A stretch of DNA of 64,000 nt, taken from positions 1 through 64,000 of the forward strand of contig CADBJU010000001.1 of assembly GCA_902795045.1 (NCBI GenBank), given 5' to 3'. The notes under the pieces were generated by a model, which saw only the letters and a list, made by a program, of their open reading frames with translations, did no database searches and was not told the DNA's origin. The position numbers and the translations under genes are program-made. Positions 1-8,077 of this stretch are shown here, piece by piece. Positions within the stretch are counted from its first letter, which is position 1. Each line of letters starts with the position of its first letter. The DNA is from Oscillospiraceae bacterium. Lineage in GTDB: Bacteria; Bacillota; Clostridia; Oscillospirales; Oscillospiraceae.

Positions 1-1
1 G

Positions 2-1656
2 GTAAGCGCCGTAGTGGAAAGGATGGACATACGAAAGATCGAGCGCTCCTACTCTCAGGATGGGAGAAACGAATATCCGCCGAGGATTCTGCTGAAAGTC
101 ATGATCTACGCCTACATGCGACTGATGTTCAGTTCGCGTGAGATAGAGCGAGCATGTCGGGAAAACATATGTTTTATGTATCTGCTGGAAGAGAATCCAG
201 CACCGGATCACAATACAATTGCGAGGTTCCGTTCACAGCATCTGCTGGAATGTGAGAAAGAACTACTGGAGCAGTTTGTAGAAATGTTGGTGGAATGGGG
301 TTTTGTAAGTCTGGCAACAGTGTTCATTGACGGGACGAAGATTGAAGCCAATGCCAACAGATACAGCTTTGTGTGGAGAAAGAGCACAGAAAAGAAGACG
401 GCAAAACTGAAAGAGCAGATCAAAAAAGAACTGCCCATTCTGAAACAAAGCCTTGCATTAAAGTGGCATGTTCCGGAAACGCCTCAGATACACCATCTGA
501 AGAAGCTTCGCAAGAATTTGTATACGAAATCAAAAGCTGAAAAGCTTGACTGGGTAACAGGAAAAGGCCACAGAAAAAGTCCGCTGCAAAAAGCCATAGA
601 AACCGTAGATGCATGGCTGGCGAAGTGGAAGAGGTACACACAGGATCTGCACATCTGCGGAGATCGGAACAGCTATAGCAAAACAGACCATGATGCAACC
701 TTTATGCACATGAAGGAAGATCATATGCGCAACGGTCAGCTCAAGCCCGGCTACAATGTGAACGTGGCGACCTCGGAAGAGTTCATCATCGGCAATTACA
801 TCAGCGCTGACCGAAATGACGTACATACATTGATTCCATTCACAAAGTATTTAAGGCGGTACAACAAGATCAAGCAGATTTGCGCGGACCCGGCTATGAG
901 AGTGAAGAAAACTACTGCTACTTTGAGGAATTAAAGGATATTGCTCTGTTTGTAAAGCCTTCTAACCACGAACAAAGGAAGACAAAAAAGTACCGTACAG
1001 ACATCAGTCGCCGGGAAAATATGGAATACAATGCTGAGACAGACACATATACCTGTGCAAACGGAAAGGCGATCACGTTTGACGGCATTAAGAAAACCAC
1101 TTCTCAAAATGGTTTTAAGATGGAAACCTCAATATACAGTTGCAAAGACTGTGCGGGCTGTCCAATGAAGGGTAAGTGTATCCGTGCCTGTGGCAGCAAG
1201 AAACCGCTGGAAGAAAGAAACAAAGTTATCTATGTCTCCAAGCGCTTTGACAGACAGAGAGAAACGATGGAAGAACGCATCAGCACTTACGAAGGAAAGC
1301 TGATTCGAGTGAATCGCAGCATCCAGGCCGAGGGTGTTTTTGCCATGACCAAGGAAGACATGGGGTTTCGTAGATTTCTTCTGCGCAGCGCGGTCAAGGT
1401 TGAAGTGGAATGGACTTTGCTCAGCTTGGCATACGACGTCCTCAAACTTCATCATAAAAATTCAAAAAGACCGCTTGGGAACGGGCCTCGTGGTTCCCAC
1501 GAGTTTTCCGGCGGGGCTGTAGTATACCAGGTAACTGAATATGGAAAAGCCATCCGGGAGCGTCGCTTATTCGTGGCACTCTCTGGATGGTTTTGCACAT
1601 TTTCGGCGGCAATTGTGCTTCGTAAAGCCTTGTTTTCCACAATCTACGCCAATTGA
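2..1656 (+). pseudogene. IS1182-like transposase, 5' cut by window edge and frameshifted
   Basis: Two overlapping frames together encode one transposase. The first is open from the window edge to 934 and carries the N-terminal helical domain, followed by the start of the DDE domain (VFIDGTKIEANANRYSFVW). The second runs to 1656 and carries GYESEENYCYFEEL, a cysteine-rich segment (CKDCAGCPMKGKC) and the C-terminal VKVEVEWTLLSLAYDVLKLHH. Homology passes from one frame to the other near 890, where one base is missing in GACCCGGCTAT. The break has no classical slippery heptamer, so I read it as an inactivating deletion rather than programmed frameshifting. The left end lies outside the window, so inverted repeats cannot be paired. 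Family assignment rests on remembered IS1182-type motifs. Confidence 0.8.
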
Positions 1657-1709
1657 AAGAGGCGCTGCCTCTCAATAGCGTGTTTTGCTATTTTGAGACA
1701 ACGCCATGA

Positions 1710-2027
1710 TTACTCTTCAAGAAAAGCTTTCAGCGCCCGATTGATACGTTTCTGAACATCAACAGGCTGCTTTTCAAGCAATTCGGATAGCTCACTGTAT
1801 TGAACCGGAACACTTCTGTTGACGACATCCTGCAGCAGGTAGTCGGCAGACACGTCCAATGCGTTTGCAATGGCGATAAAGGTGTCCAGGTTAGGCAGCT
1901 TTACGCCGCGCTCCAGCACACTGATATGTGTCGCGGAGATATCTGCCTTTGCGGCAAGCTCTTCCTGTGTTAGATTTTTGGCTTTTCTGGCTTCATAGAC
2001 TCTTTTGGCTACGGCTGACAGATCCAT
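1710..2027 (-). CDS. XRE-family transcriptional regulator
   Basis: This 105-residue protein has a helix-turn-helix at roughly residues 10-65 (NLTQEELAAKADISATHISVLERG). It is followed by the usual LPNLDTFIAIANALDVSADYLL segment (split here as a known XRE pattern) and a short C-terminal tail. I chose the ATG at 2027 because GGGAG lies 8 bases upstream; a GTG at 2036 sits too close to that site. It is probably an autorepressor, because two identical-geometry palindromes (GAAC-N8-GTTC) lie directly upstream at 2044-2059 and 2104-2119. It is separated from the IS remnant on its 3' side by about 50 bases. The target genes are not known beyond that inference. Confidence 0.85.
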   Translation of the reverse strand: MDLSAVAKRVYEARKAKNLTQEELAAKADISATHISVLERGVKLPNLDTFIAIANALDVSADYLLQDVVNRSVPVQYSELSELLEKQPVDVQKRINRALKAFLEE

Positions 2028-2043
2028 CCGGAACACTCCCTTA

Positions 2044-2119
2044 GAACAAAAAATCGTTCAAATGAAGTATAACGGGATGGATTAAAATCATACAGAATCC
2101 AGAGAACTATAAAAGGTTC
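2044..2119. promoter_or_regulatory. Paired GAAC-N8-GTTC operators
   Basis: Two palindromes with the same arms and spacing occur at 2044-2059 and 2104-2119, and a further GAAC half-site lies near 2124. They flank the likely promoter of the XRE gene. The N8 spacing differs from the Firmicutes LexA box (GAAC-N4-GTTC), so autoregulation by the XRE protein is the better reading. Confidence 0.6.
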
Positions 2120-2204
2120 AATAGAACGAAAACGCAATGTGTCTTATAAATAATAGGCACGTAGGAGTTTTCAAGTCACCACATGCCCATTATTTGGTTA
2201 CCTA

Positions 2205-2480
2205 TTATTTTGCGACAGCATCCTTCAGAGCCTTGCCGGCCTTGAAAGCGGCGGTACGGGAAGCGGGGATCTCGATCTCCTCTTTCGTCTGCGGGTTGCG
2301 GCCGGTGCGGGCGGGCCGCTCCCTGACTTCAAAGGTTCCGAAGCCGGCAAGCTGCACTTTGTCACCGCCTGCAAGCGCGGTGCTGATGGTCTCAAAAATA
2401 GCATTCACTGCTGCATCGCTGTCCTTTTTGGTCAGTTCGGCTTTCTCAGCGATAGCAGCAATTAGTTCAGTCTTGTTCAT
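2205..2480 (-). CDS. hup: HU-family DNA-binding protein
   Basis: This 91-residue protein is a full-length HU homologue. It begins [20 protein letters not shown], contains the dimer core ([20 protein letters not shown]) and ends with the DNA-binding arm ([20 protein letters not shown]). HU bends DNA non-specifically and helps compact the nucleoid or assemble recombination complexes. The ATG at 2480 is preceded by GGAGGT at a good distance. A longer in-frame extension to 2555 is upstream of this site and overlaps the promoter, so I reject it. The copy may serve the mobile element rather than be the main chromosomal HU. Confidence 0.95.
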   Translation of the reverse strand: MNKTELIAAIAEKAELTKKDSDAAVNAIFETISTALAGGDKVQLAGFGTFEVRERPARTGRNPQTKEEIEIPASRTAAFKAGKALKDAVAK

Positions 2481-2526
2481 TTGTATAGACCTCCATAGTT
2501 TTCGCCGCCCAAAGGCGACGGCGAGC

Positions 2527-2555
2527 ATAATAGCACAGTAGCGCCCGTTTTGCAA
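2527..2555 (-). promoter_or_regulatory. Promoter of the HU gene
   Basis: On the minus strand TTGCAA (2555-2550) and TATTAT (2532-2527) are separated by 17 bases, a near-consensus housekeeping promoter placed about 50 bases before the HU start. Confidence 0.7.
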
Positions 2556-2590
2556 GAGCGGAATAATACATAAAACAGGATGTGCTCCCC

Positions 2591-2619
2591 TTGCTTGTCA
2601 TAATACAAGCGTGTATAAT
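2591..2619 (+). promoter_or_regulatory. Promoter of the 2652 gene
   Basis: TTGCTT (2591-2596), a 17-base spacer and a perfect TATAAT (2614-2619) lie just upstream of the plus-strand gene starting at 2652. It is divergent from the HU promoter. Confidence 0.75.
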
Positions 2620-2651
2620 GATAGACAGATCATGTGAAAAGAGATATAAGT

Positions 2652-3248
2652 ATGGGGAAAAAGAAGGTAAACCCACGTCGCATACCGCTGCCGAAGAATG
2701 CGGTCGATAAAGACGCTATCATAGAGGAAGCCATGAAGGACGATATGAGTCATGGATGGCTTCTTGTGGCAAGCGCACTTTCAGATCTTGGATATGATAA
2801 TATTTCTGAGTTAAGCGATGCCGTCAACAGATTCATTGAAACCGGTTCAGCGCTGGACGATGAGACGAAAAATATACAGGGGAAAGCAGCGTGGAGTTCG
2901 AAAGAACATCGCGACGCGGAGATAAGACGGGCAAGGAGCATTCTGGGAATACCGAATACACCCCTAAACGCGGATAAAGTCAAGTCTCCGGTCGAACTGG
3001 CAGCTTTCAAGAAAAAGGTGCAAAAGGTTGCACTGCAGGTTGCACTGTCGGTTATTTATCTTGGCTTGGAGGGAACAGGGCGCTTCAGCGAAGATGAGCT
3101 AAAGAAAATATTCTTCAGCGCGGATCTTACCATGGCTGAGATCGAGAGCGGTACAAACAGCTTTGAAAATATCGAAAAGGAACTGCTGAATAGGATGGTC
3201 AAATTTGAGCTTGCCAAGGTGAATACGACAGGGACAATTCCATCATGA
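2652..3248 (+). CDS. Hypothetical protein, about 198 residues
   Basis: I do not recognise this family. The protein is soluble and charged, with a basic start (MGKKKVNPRRIPLPKN), a central helical region and a conserved-looking GRFSEDELKKIFFSADLT segment near residue 145. There is no signal peptide or membrane segment. I prefer the ATG at 2652, although a GTG at 2634 would add six residues; neither has a strong ribosome binding site. The gene has its own consensus promoter and is followed after 18 bases by the DUF4298-like gene, so the two are probably co-transcribed and end at the terminator at 3581. Confidence 0.7.
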   Translation: MGKKKVNPRRIPLPKNAVDKDAIIEEAMKDDMSHGWLLVASALSDLGYDNISELSDAVNRFIETGSALDDETKNIQGKAAWSSKEHRDAEIRRARSILGIPNTPLNADKVKSPVELAAFKKKVQKVALQVALSVIYLGLEGTGRFSEDELKKIFFSADLTMAEIESGTNSFENIEKELLNRMVKFELAKVNTTGTIPS

Positions 3249-3266
3249 TACAGGAAAGTGAATGAT

Positions 3267-3518
3267 ATGATAAAACACAATAGCAAATCATATCGCTTGG
3301 ATCGGATAGAGCGAGTGGAGAAGTATGAGCGGCTGTTTGATGAAGCCGCGATCTCTCATGACCCGGAAAAACTTCGTCTCCTGGATGCCTACTACACGTC
3401 CGGAGAATGGCGGGAGGACTATGAAGCAGATGAACGGGGTGAGCTGCCGTCTGACCTGAAGCGCGGCGTACTTTCCCAGGATGCGCTGTATGATCTGCTG
3501 GAGAAAGCAGAGTTATGA
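3267..3518 (+). CDS. DUF4298-like small protein
   Basis: This 83-residue protein resembles the DUF4298 family. It has an N-terminal helix (RIERVEKYERLFDEAA) and the family signature LLDAYYTSGEWREDYEADE followed by GELPSDLKRGVLSQDALYDL. Function is unknown. The ATG at 3267 is chosen because AGGAAA (3252-3257) lies 9 bases upstream; the GTG at 3258 touches that site. It is the second gene after the promoter at 2591. Confidence 0.75.
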   Translation: MIKHNSKSYRLDRIERVEKYERLFDEAAISHDPEKLRLLDAYYTSGEWREDYEADERGELPSDLKRGVLSQDALYDLLEKAEL

Positions 3519-3580
3519 TTGAGTATAGGAATTGGCGCACCTGAGAAAGAAAATGATGCAGGAAGGATAAACACGTATAT

Positions 3581-3625
3581 AAAAGATGCTGTCTGATCAG
3601 AAGAAAACAGACAGCATCTTTTTTA
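3581..3625. terminator. Bidirectional terminator between convergent genes
   Basis: AAAAGATGCTGTCTG and CAGACAGCATCTTTTTT form a long stem with a short loop. It sits between the plus-strand DUF4298-like gene and the convergent minus-strand SRAP gene, and has a T-run on the plus strand and A/T flanks on both sides. Confidence 0.85.
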
Positions 3626-3633
3626 AGCGAAAT

Positions 3634-4272
3634 TCATGTCGGCACTTTACCCCGTTCGTCCTTCTCAAAGACCACATCCGTAACGGCCGAACCGAGCAGC
3701 ATGTGCGGATTCCGGTTTGGATCAATCCATTTACCTGCTTCTGACTCAGGAAGAATAAACGGCATCCGGTCATGGATGAAGGCAATGGATTCGGCTGGCT
3801 CACGGGTAAGGATAACAAAATGGGGGAAGTTATTCTCCAGCCGGTAAAGCCCGCACAGCCAGGTAAGCTCGCCGCCTTTGGGCATAATAGCATATTTATC
3901 TCCGGCCTTGGACTTGCCGGACGGTGTGAGCGTATGCTCCCACTCGTAATACCAGGAGGCGGGGATCAAGCAGCGGTGAGTTGCCCAGGCATCCCGGAAG
4001 CTGGCTTTCTCCGCCGCGGTCTCGACACGGGCATTGGCAATGGTGCGGCTTATGCCGGGAACGTGAAAACCCCAGACCATCGGGAAAACGCTCTTCTCTC
4101 CGGATTTGCTGGTGGCAATGACCGGCACCATGGAATCCGGGAACACCTCTCCCTCCGTGATGAGCGGCTTTGCCACTTTCTCAATACTGGCCCGGTACAG
4201 CCTCGAGCGCTGCGCCGCCTCTACGATCGGGCGCAGCTCGGGGGACATCTCCATATAATAGCGGCAGCACAT
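3634..4272 (-). CDS. SRAP-domain (YedK/HMCES-type) DNA-protein crosslink protein
   Basis: The protein has 212 residues and starts MCCRYY, so that Cys2 becomes the N-terminal catalytic cysteine after methionine removal. The other family landmarks are visible: NARVET near residue 80, WYYEW (the active-site Glu) near 105, and HDRMPFIL (the active-site His) near 165. SRAP proteins bind single-stranded DNA and crosslink covalently to abasic sites. I moved the start from an upstream in-frame methionine to 4272, where AGGAGG is well placed and Cys2 is exposed. It is the third gene of an operon with the YolD-like gene, which it overlaps by 92 bases, and the S24 regulator, which supports a DNA-damage role. 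Confidence 0.93.
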   Translation of the reverse strand: MCCRYYMEMSPELRPIVEAAQRSRLYRASIEKVAKPLITEGEVFPDSMVPVIATSKSGEKSVFPMVWGFHVPGISRTIANARVETAAEKASFRDAWATHRCLIPASWYYEWEHTLTPSGKSKAGDKYAIMPKGGELTWLCGLYRLENNFPHFVILTREPAESIAFIHDRMPFILPESEAGKWIDPNRNPHMLLGSAVTDVVFEKDERGKVPT

Positions 4273-4759
4273 ATCGGGAATCCTCCTGTATAATGATCTC
4301 GGCAAGCTCCGAAAACTCGATCGTCCTGTCCCCGATCAAAAGGGATTTTGTGAGGATGGGATCGACCTTCCATACCGTGCCGGTATAGCGCTCATAAGTT
4401 CCTCCATGGCCATAAGCTTCATGGTTTTCATCCGCGCAAGGGACAAAGAAGCTCACCGTCGCGATGACGCGGTTTTCTTTCGCCGCACGGAGGTTCTTTG
4501 TCATATCATGGAGCCATGAAAGCGCCGCTTCAAGTGCGTCCTGCTCCTCGTCGCTGAGCTCCCGTTTCTCCACATAGACCTGGACCTTATCGTCAATTGC
4601 TTCCTCAAAACCTTTCAACGCAGCGAAAGGGGAGAAAATCTTGGCCCGCTGGCTCAGCGGCATCCTGGGATGCTTCAGAGAAAAATCGTCAAAGAGGTCG
4701 TGCTTGGGTCGCCCACGGGAAAGAGCAGAGCGGTATCGTTCTTCCGTCATTGTATCCAT
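4181..4759 (-). CDS. YolD-like family protein
   Basis: This 192-residue protein has the YolD-like hallmarks: a basic start, MPLSQRAKIFSPFAALKGFE around residues 33-52, a helical middle with RELSDEEQDALEAAL, and a C-terminal strand region ILTKSLLIGDRTIEFSELAEI. YolD-like proteins usually sit beside Y-family polymerases or other SOS genes. The last 30 or so codons read through the 5' end of the SRAP gene in another frame, and the SRAP ribosome binding site lies inside this gene. The tail may therefore be non-functional extension after loss of the ancestral stop. Its start lies 5 bases after the S24 stop with no strong ribosome binding site, suggesting translational coupling. Confidence 0.7.
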   Translation of the reverse strand: MDTMTEERYRSALSRGRPKHDLFDDFSLKHPRMPLSQRAKIFSPFAALKGFEEAIDDKVQVYVEKRELSDEEQDALEAALSWLHDMTKNLRAAKENRVIATVSFFVPCADENHEAYGHGGTYERYTGTVWKVDPILTKSLLIGDRTIEFSELAEIIIQEDSRYVLPLLYGDVPRAAPDRRGGAALEAVPGQY

Positions 4760-4764
4760 TTGGC

Positions 4765-5628
4765 TTATACCCGCGCAAAGTTGCGCAGCGTCAGATAAGC
4801 CTCAATATCTTCCTTTGACGGGATATCCTTCTGCGAGACGATGCCGACCACGCGCCCGATCAGATACACGGACTGATCCTCGCCAAAGCGCAGCACATCA
4901 TACTTCTTGTTCAGCGAGTGCAGTCCGTCTTTCTCGTAGCGTTTGATATAGGTCTCGTTTCCGACGATAAATGCCCCGATTTCTCCATAGTGCAGGGCGC
5001 TGCCGCCAGAGAGCTTTTCCACCAGCACCATATCCCCGGTGTGATAGTCGGGCTCCATGCTGTCGCCGTTGACGTTGAACACATAGTCGGAGCACCTGAC
5101 CTCCGGGGAGGCATAGAGATAGTATGGCTCGGCATCCTGTTCAAACTCGGTCGGATCTGCTGCGCCGGCTGCAAGGGAGCGCGAAAAGAATAGAAGTTTT
5201 TTCATCTCCGGCTGCGCCGCGGTAGACTGGACAAACTGCAGGGTTTCAACTGCCTTGTCAATGGCGTACTGATGTCCGGGATTAAGTCTGCGATACCCGT
5301 CCACAAGCGTCTGCTCACGCAATGTGAGAGAATCCTCCGGTGCCGGCATCCCGTAGAGATCGTAAAGCGAGATATGCAGAGCCTCACAGATGGCTGGGAT
5401 CAGGTTCAGATCGGGCCGGGATCGGCCGCATTCCCAGTTGCTGACGGCGTTGAAGGTCACGCCGATCTGCGCGGCCAGGGCTTTCTGCTCCATCCCCAGC
5501 TTTTCCCGGAAAAACTTGATGCGGCTGCAAATCATGGCGGGCAGGGCTTTTTCCAACGTCTTTCCGCTGTTCAGATCGACTACGATGCTTCCCGGCACAG
5601 TCGGCGTCTCTATCTTGCGGCGTGCCAT
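4765..5628 (-). CDS. LexA-like XRE/S24 self-cleaving repressor
   Basis: This 287-residue protein joins an XRE helix-turn-helix (residues about 35-90, MEQKALAAQIGVTFNAVSNW) to a C-terminal S24 peptidase domain. The catalytic serine is in VNGDSMEPDYHTGDMVLVE and the lysine in NETYIKRY; an Ala-Gly in LAAGAAD is a plausible cleavage site. Such proteins repress damage genes until RecA-stimulated self-cleavage. The start at 5628 is preceded by AAAGGAGG; the ATG six bases upstream is too close to it. It heads an operon with YolD-like and SRAP genes, which are its likely targets. A 10-bp palindrome lies in the upstream region. Confidence 0.9.
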   Translation of the reverse strand: MARRKIETPTVPGSIVVDLNSGKTLEKALPAMICSRIKFFREKLGMEQKALAAQIGVTFNAVSNWECGRSRPDLNLIPAICEALHISLYDLYGMPAPEDSLTLREQTLVDGYRRLNPGHQYAIDKAVETLQFVQSTAAQPEMKKLLFFSRSLAAGAADPTEFEQDAEPYYLYASPEVRCSDYVFNVNGDSMEPDYHTGDMVLVEKLSGGSALHYGEIGAFIVGNETYIKRYEKDGLHSLNKKYDVLRFGEDQSVYLIGRVVGIVSQKDIPSKEDIEAYLTLRNFARV

Positions 5629-5669
5629 GTACATGACCTCCTTTGCTTGCAAACAGAAATAAAATACGA

Positions 5670-5679
5670 TTTACGTAAA
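5670..5679. promoter_or_regulatory. Candidate operator (TTTACGTAAA) upstream of the S24 operon
   Basis: A perfect 10-bp palindrome lies about 40 bases upstream of the S24 gene start, within an AT-rich region that should hold its promoter. Binding by the S24 protein is inferred from position only. Confidence 0.4.
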
Positions 5680-5770
5680 CCTTAACACACAATAATGCGA
5701 AAGTAAATAGTTTAAAATCACAAAATAATAGAGTGCGATTTGTTGATTATCTTTCACACAGACAAAAGAG

Positions 5771-5797
5771 AGCCGGTATCGAAAAACGATACCGGCT
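5771..5797 (-). terminator. Terminator-like hairpin in the 5629-5990 gap
   Basis: AGCCGGTATCG and CGATACCGGCT form a perfect 11-bp stem with a five-base loop, and on the minus strand CTCTTTTG follows. It would end transcripts of the lipoprotein gene before the S24 promoter. Apart from this and the operator at 5670 I see nothing in the 360-base gap. Confidence 0.65.
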
Positions 5798-5990
5798 CAT
5801 GGTTGTGTCAGTATTGTGCGCGCGGAGGCTGCTATCGAAGGAATCGGCTATGGCAGTCTCATCTCGGCCAGCAGCTCATAGATGAAATTTTCACTCTCCT
5901 CGTGATCATCAAATACGTCAGTGACGCAAACCACGAGACAAGAGGATAGCACAAATCCACCGTTTGGGCAAGTCCAGAAATTACCACATA

Positions 5991-6974
5991 TCAGGCGGGG
6001 ACAAGCACGGTAAGCTGCCCGGTCACATCGTTATACCAGTGAAGCTTGCCGTCCTGTATATACAGGCTGCCGGTTCCGCCATAGGATTCATCGCTCACAA
6101 TGGGATTGTAGCCATCGACGTACGACTCGATCCAGGCATGGGCGTCATCATAGGCCATGATCCCGTCTTTGTAGACATAGGCCGTCATCTGCCAGCGAGA
6201 TTTGGACCACGCGGAGTTGGACCAGCTGATGTCCACATTCGCGCTGCCCTGTGTCTTATAGGTTATGCTGACCTGGCAGCGGCCTGCAAGCTCTTCAGCC
6301 CAGCGGCCTATGAAGCTCTGATACTGCGCGCTCGTCACAGTGCTGCCGGGAACAGTCGGGGCAGTATAGCCGGGAGTGGACTTGACCGTGATGAGCGCCG
6401 AGGCGGTTTTTACGGAGCCCACGCTGTTGCTGAATTTGCAGTAGACCCTGCAGCCGTTGAGAGCCTGGGGAATACCGGACAGGGTAAGATCCTTTGAATT
6501 ACCCCCGATGATTCTCAGCGCCGGGAACTGGTTCTGCACGACCGAGTAATCCGCATCCAGCGAACCGTCGGGACTCACAAAATGCCATTCCGCCAGCTCG
6601 GCGTTTTCATATCGTGCAATAAACTGGCAGCTTCCGTTTACAGGCACGGTCTCATCGGTGGGATCCTTGGTGACCTTGGGAAGTCCGGTCTGGGCCGGGA
6701 TCTGAGCAGGGGTGACGACAGGCGTCGGTACAAATGTGGGAATGGGCGTCGGCAGAATCGTAGGAACCGGGGTAGGGATGATGGTCGGTACCGGCGTGGG
6801 CACGATGGTCGGCGCTGGAGCATAGGTCGGGACTGCGGTTGAGATGGGGACGCTGGTTGCCGCCGGAGGAGCGGTGGTCTTTACGACCTGGGGCGACTTC
6901 TTCTTCGCGCCGCAGCCGGACAGCAGGATGACAGAAAGGGTAAGACAGGTGATTGCAAGCAGGTTTTTCTTCAT
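5991..6974 (-). CDS. Secreted lipoprotein with proline-rich spacer and Ig-like segment
   Basis: The 327-residue protein starts with a lipoprotein signal peptide (MKKNLLAITCLTLSVILLSGC), with the lipid-accepting Cys in LLSGC. Next comes a Pro/Thr/Val spacer built of repeated PTPVPT units (residues about 45-110), then an Ig-like segment, where VPVNGSCQFIARYENAE and ALNGCRVYCKFSNSVG read like a bacterial immunoglobulin fold with two cysteines. A C-terminal beta-rich domain follows (about 220-327). It is anchored outside the membrane; its ligand is unknown. The start at 6974 follows TTCAGGAGGTAC, the same ribosome-binding motif seen before the S1 and adhesin genes of the conjugation block. I infer an ICE cell-surface protein. 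Confidence 0.85.
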   Translation of the reverse strand: MKKNLLAITCLTLSVILLSGCGAKKKSPQVVKTTAPPAATSVPISTAVPTYAPAPTIVPTPVPTIIPTPVPTILPTPIPTFVPTPVVTPAQIPAQTGLPKVTKDPTDETVPVNGSCQFIARYENAELAEWHFVSPDGSLDADYSVVQNQFPALRIIGGNSKDLTLSGIPQALNGCRVYCKFSNSVGSVKTASALITVKSTPGYTAPTVPGSTVTSAQYQSFIGRWAEELAGRCQVSITYKTQGSANVDISWSNSAWSKSRWQMTAYVYKDGIMAYDDAHAWIESYVDGYNPIVSDESYGGTGSLYIQDGKLHWYNDVTGQLTVLVPA

Positions 6975-7049
6975 TAAGTACCTCCTGAATGGTAGATTCA
7001 CCTGTATTACACTTATCCGAAGCCAATAACGCAACGTGATACGCAAGAA

Positions 7050-7379
7050 CTATGAGATCGGATAAATCATTATCTTTTCTTTTTCCACTGTCTCACGAAA
7101 ATGCTGCTGGCTGCGTCGATCTGTTGATCCTTCCAGAGAATCAACGGTAACAACATCGATAGATGCTTCAAGCGCAGTTTCCAGATCACTGTAGAGTCCA
7201 CCAAGCTTGAAAAGTGTGTCGATCGCGCTGCCGGAGGTATCTATCAGAAGATCAATGTCACTTTTTGATGTCGCTTCACCTCTGGCATATGATCCAAATA
7301 GATATACCGCCGAAAGACCATAACGCTTGGCAACGGGCATCACACGCTGTAAAATCTCATCAATTGTGTAGGGAAGCAT
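7050..7379 (-). CDS. MNT-type nucleotidyltransferase domain protein
   Basis: This 109-residue protein is a minimal nucleotidyltransferase. The motif LFGSYARGEATSKSDIDLLI carries the glycine-serine pair and the two catalytic aspartates, and the C-terminal IDVVTVDSL supplies the third acidic position. Such proteins are commonly the antitoxin half of HEPN/MNT pairs and act by adding nucleotides to the toxin. No HEPN gene is visible on either side: downstream is the lipoprotein and upstream an unrelated 193-residue protein. It is therefore an orphan here. GAGGCG precedes the ATG. Confidence 0.85.
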   Translation of the reverse strand: MLPYTIDEILQRVMPVAKRYGLSAVYLFGSYARGEATSKSDIDLLIDTSGSAIDTLFKLGGLYSDLETALEASIDVVTVDSLEGSTDRRSQQHFRETVEKEKIMIYPIS

Positions 7380-7429
7380 AGTATTATCGCCTCATTGTCA
7401 CTGAATTATGATTCATGTCTTGGAAACAA

Positions 7430-8011
7430 TCATATTGCACCTTTATATATTGGGGAGGATGTCCACCGCTGAACTGCTTTGAACGGAATATATCCTGTGC
7501 AGGCCACAACATGATCATGAACGACAGCCTGCTCGGAGGCATAGCGGGATTTTACCAGCGTTGACCGACAGCGCTCTCCGTCTGAGAATACGCAGTCAGA
7601 GCGGGGACAACGGGGATGATCGCAGTCATAAATCGTGCGGCCATCATATACAACGAATTTCCCGTCCTCGTAGTGAAAACACCATCTGCAGTCATCTTCA
7701 CCGACAAATTCTATGTCGCCTTTTACTGTGACAGGCGCCAAAAAGGCAAGTGTTTCTTCGACCAATTTCCCATGATAGTTTTCCGAAGCGCAAAAGGTCA
7801 AATCCATTGTGTTCTTTCGCTCTTCAGAATAAGAGACTGCCTCAAATGCTTCGTCATGATCCAGAATCAGCTCGAGAAAAGTATCAGCTTGAAGTTCTTT
7901 TGAACCGTCGCGGAAGTCCAGCGTTTTGCTGTTATATAGTTTCTGTAGTGTCGGCGTATCATAATCCGTGCGGATCGTGATCGTACCGTAACCGGATGCA
8001 TAGTATCCCAT
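7430..8011 (-). CDS. Hypothetical protein with a cysteine cluster
   Basis: The 193-residue protein is not recognised. Residues about 125-150 contain CDHPRCPRSDCVFSDGERC, five cysteines with metal-binding spacing, and an earlier DDCRWCFHYEDG adds two more. The rest is acidic and soluble, without signal or membrane segments. AAGGAG precedes the ATG at 8011. It is the last gene of the long minus-strand ICE operon that begins near 14957. A zinc-binding role is only suggested by the cysteines. Confidence 0.7.
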   Translation of the reverse strand: MGYYASGYGTITIRTDYDTPTLQKLYNSKTLDFRDGSKELQADTFLELILDHDEAFEAVSYSEERKNTMDLTFCASENYHGKLVEETLAFLAPVTVKGDIEFVGEDDCRWCFHYEDGKFVVYDGRTIYDCDHPRCPRSDCVFSDGERCRSTLVKSRYASEQAVVHDHVVACTGYIPFKAVQRWTSSPIYKGAI

Positions 8012-8077
8012 AGAAAGTCTCCTTATTTAAGATTTGGTGGACTCCGGAGTGGAGCCCACCATTTGTTTTATCGCCTT

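Noticed and set aside
880-900. Programmed -1 frameshift in the transposase
   Set aside because: No slippery heptamer or following stem-loop is seen, and the break is inside the catalytic domain.
2044-2059. LexA box upstream of the XRE gene
   Set aside because: The arms match GAAC...GTTC, but the spacing is 8 bases, not 4, and the same geometry recurs at 2104, which points to the local XRE protein.
5740-5949. Plus-strand reading frame of 69 codons
   Set aside because: It runs through the terminator hairpin, lacks a ribosome binding site and has no protein-like composition.
6711-6840. CRISPR-like or tandem DNA repeat
   Set aside because: The repetition is the Pro/Thr/Val spacer of the lipoprotein at codon level; units vary and there are no spacers.
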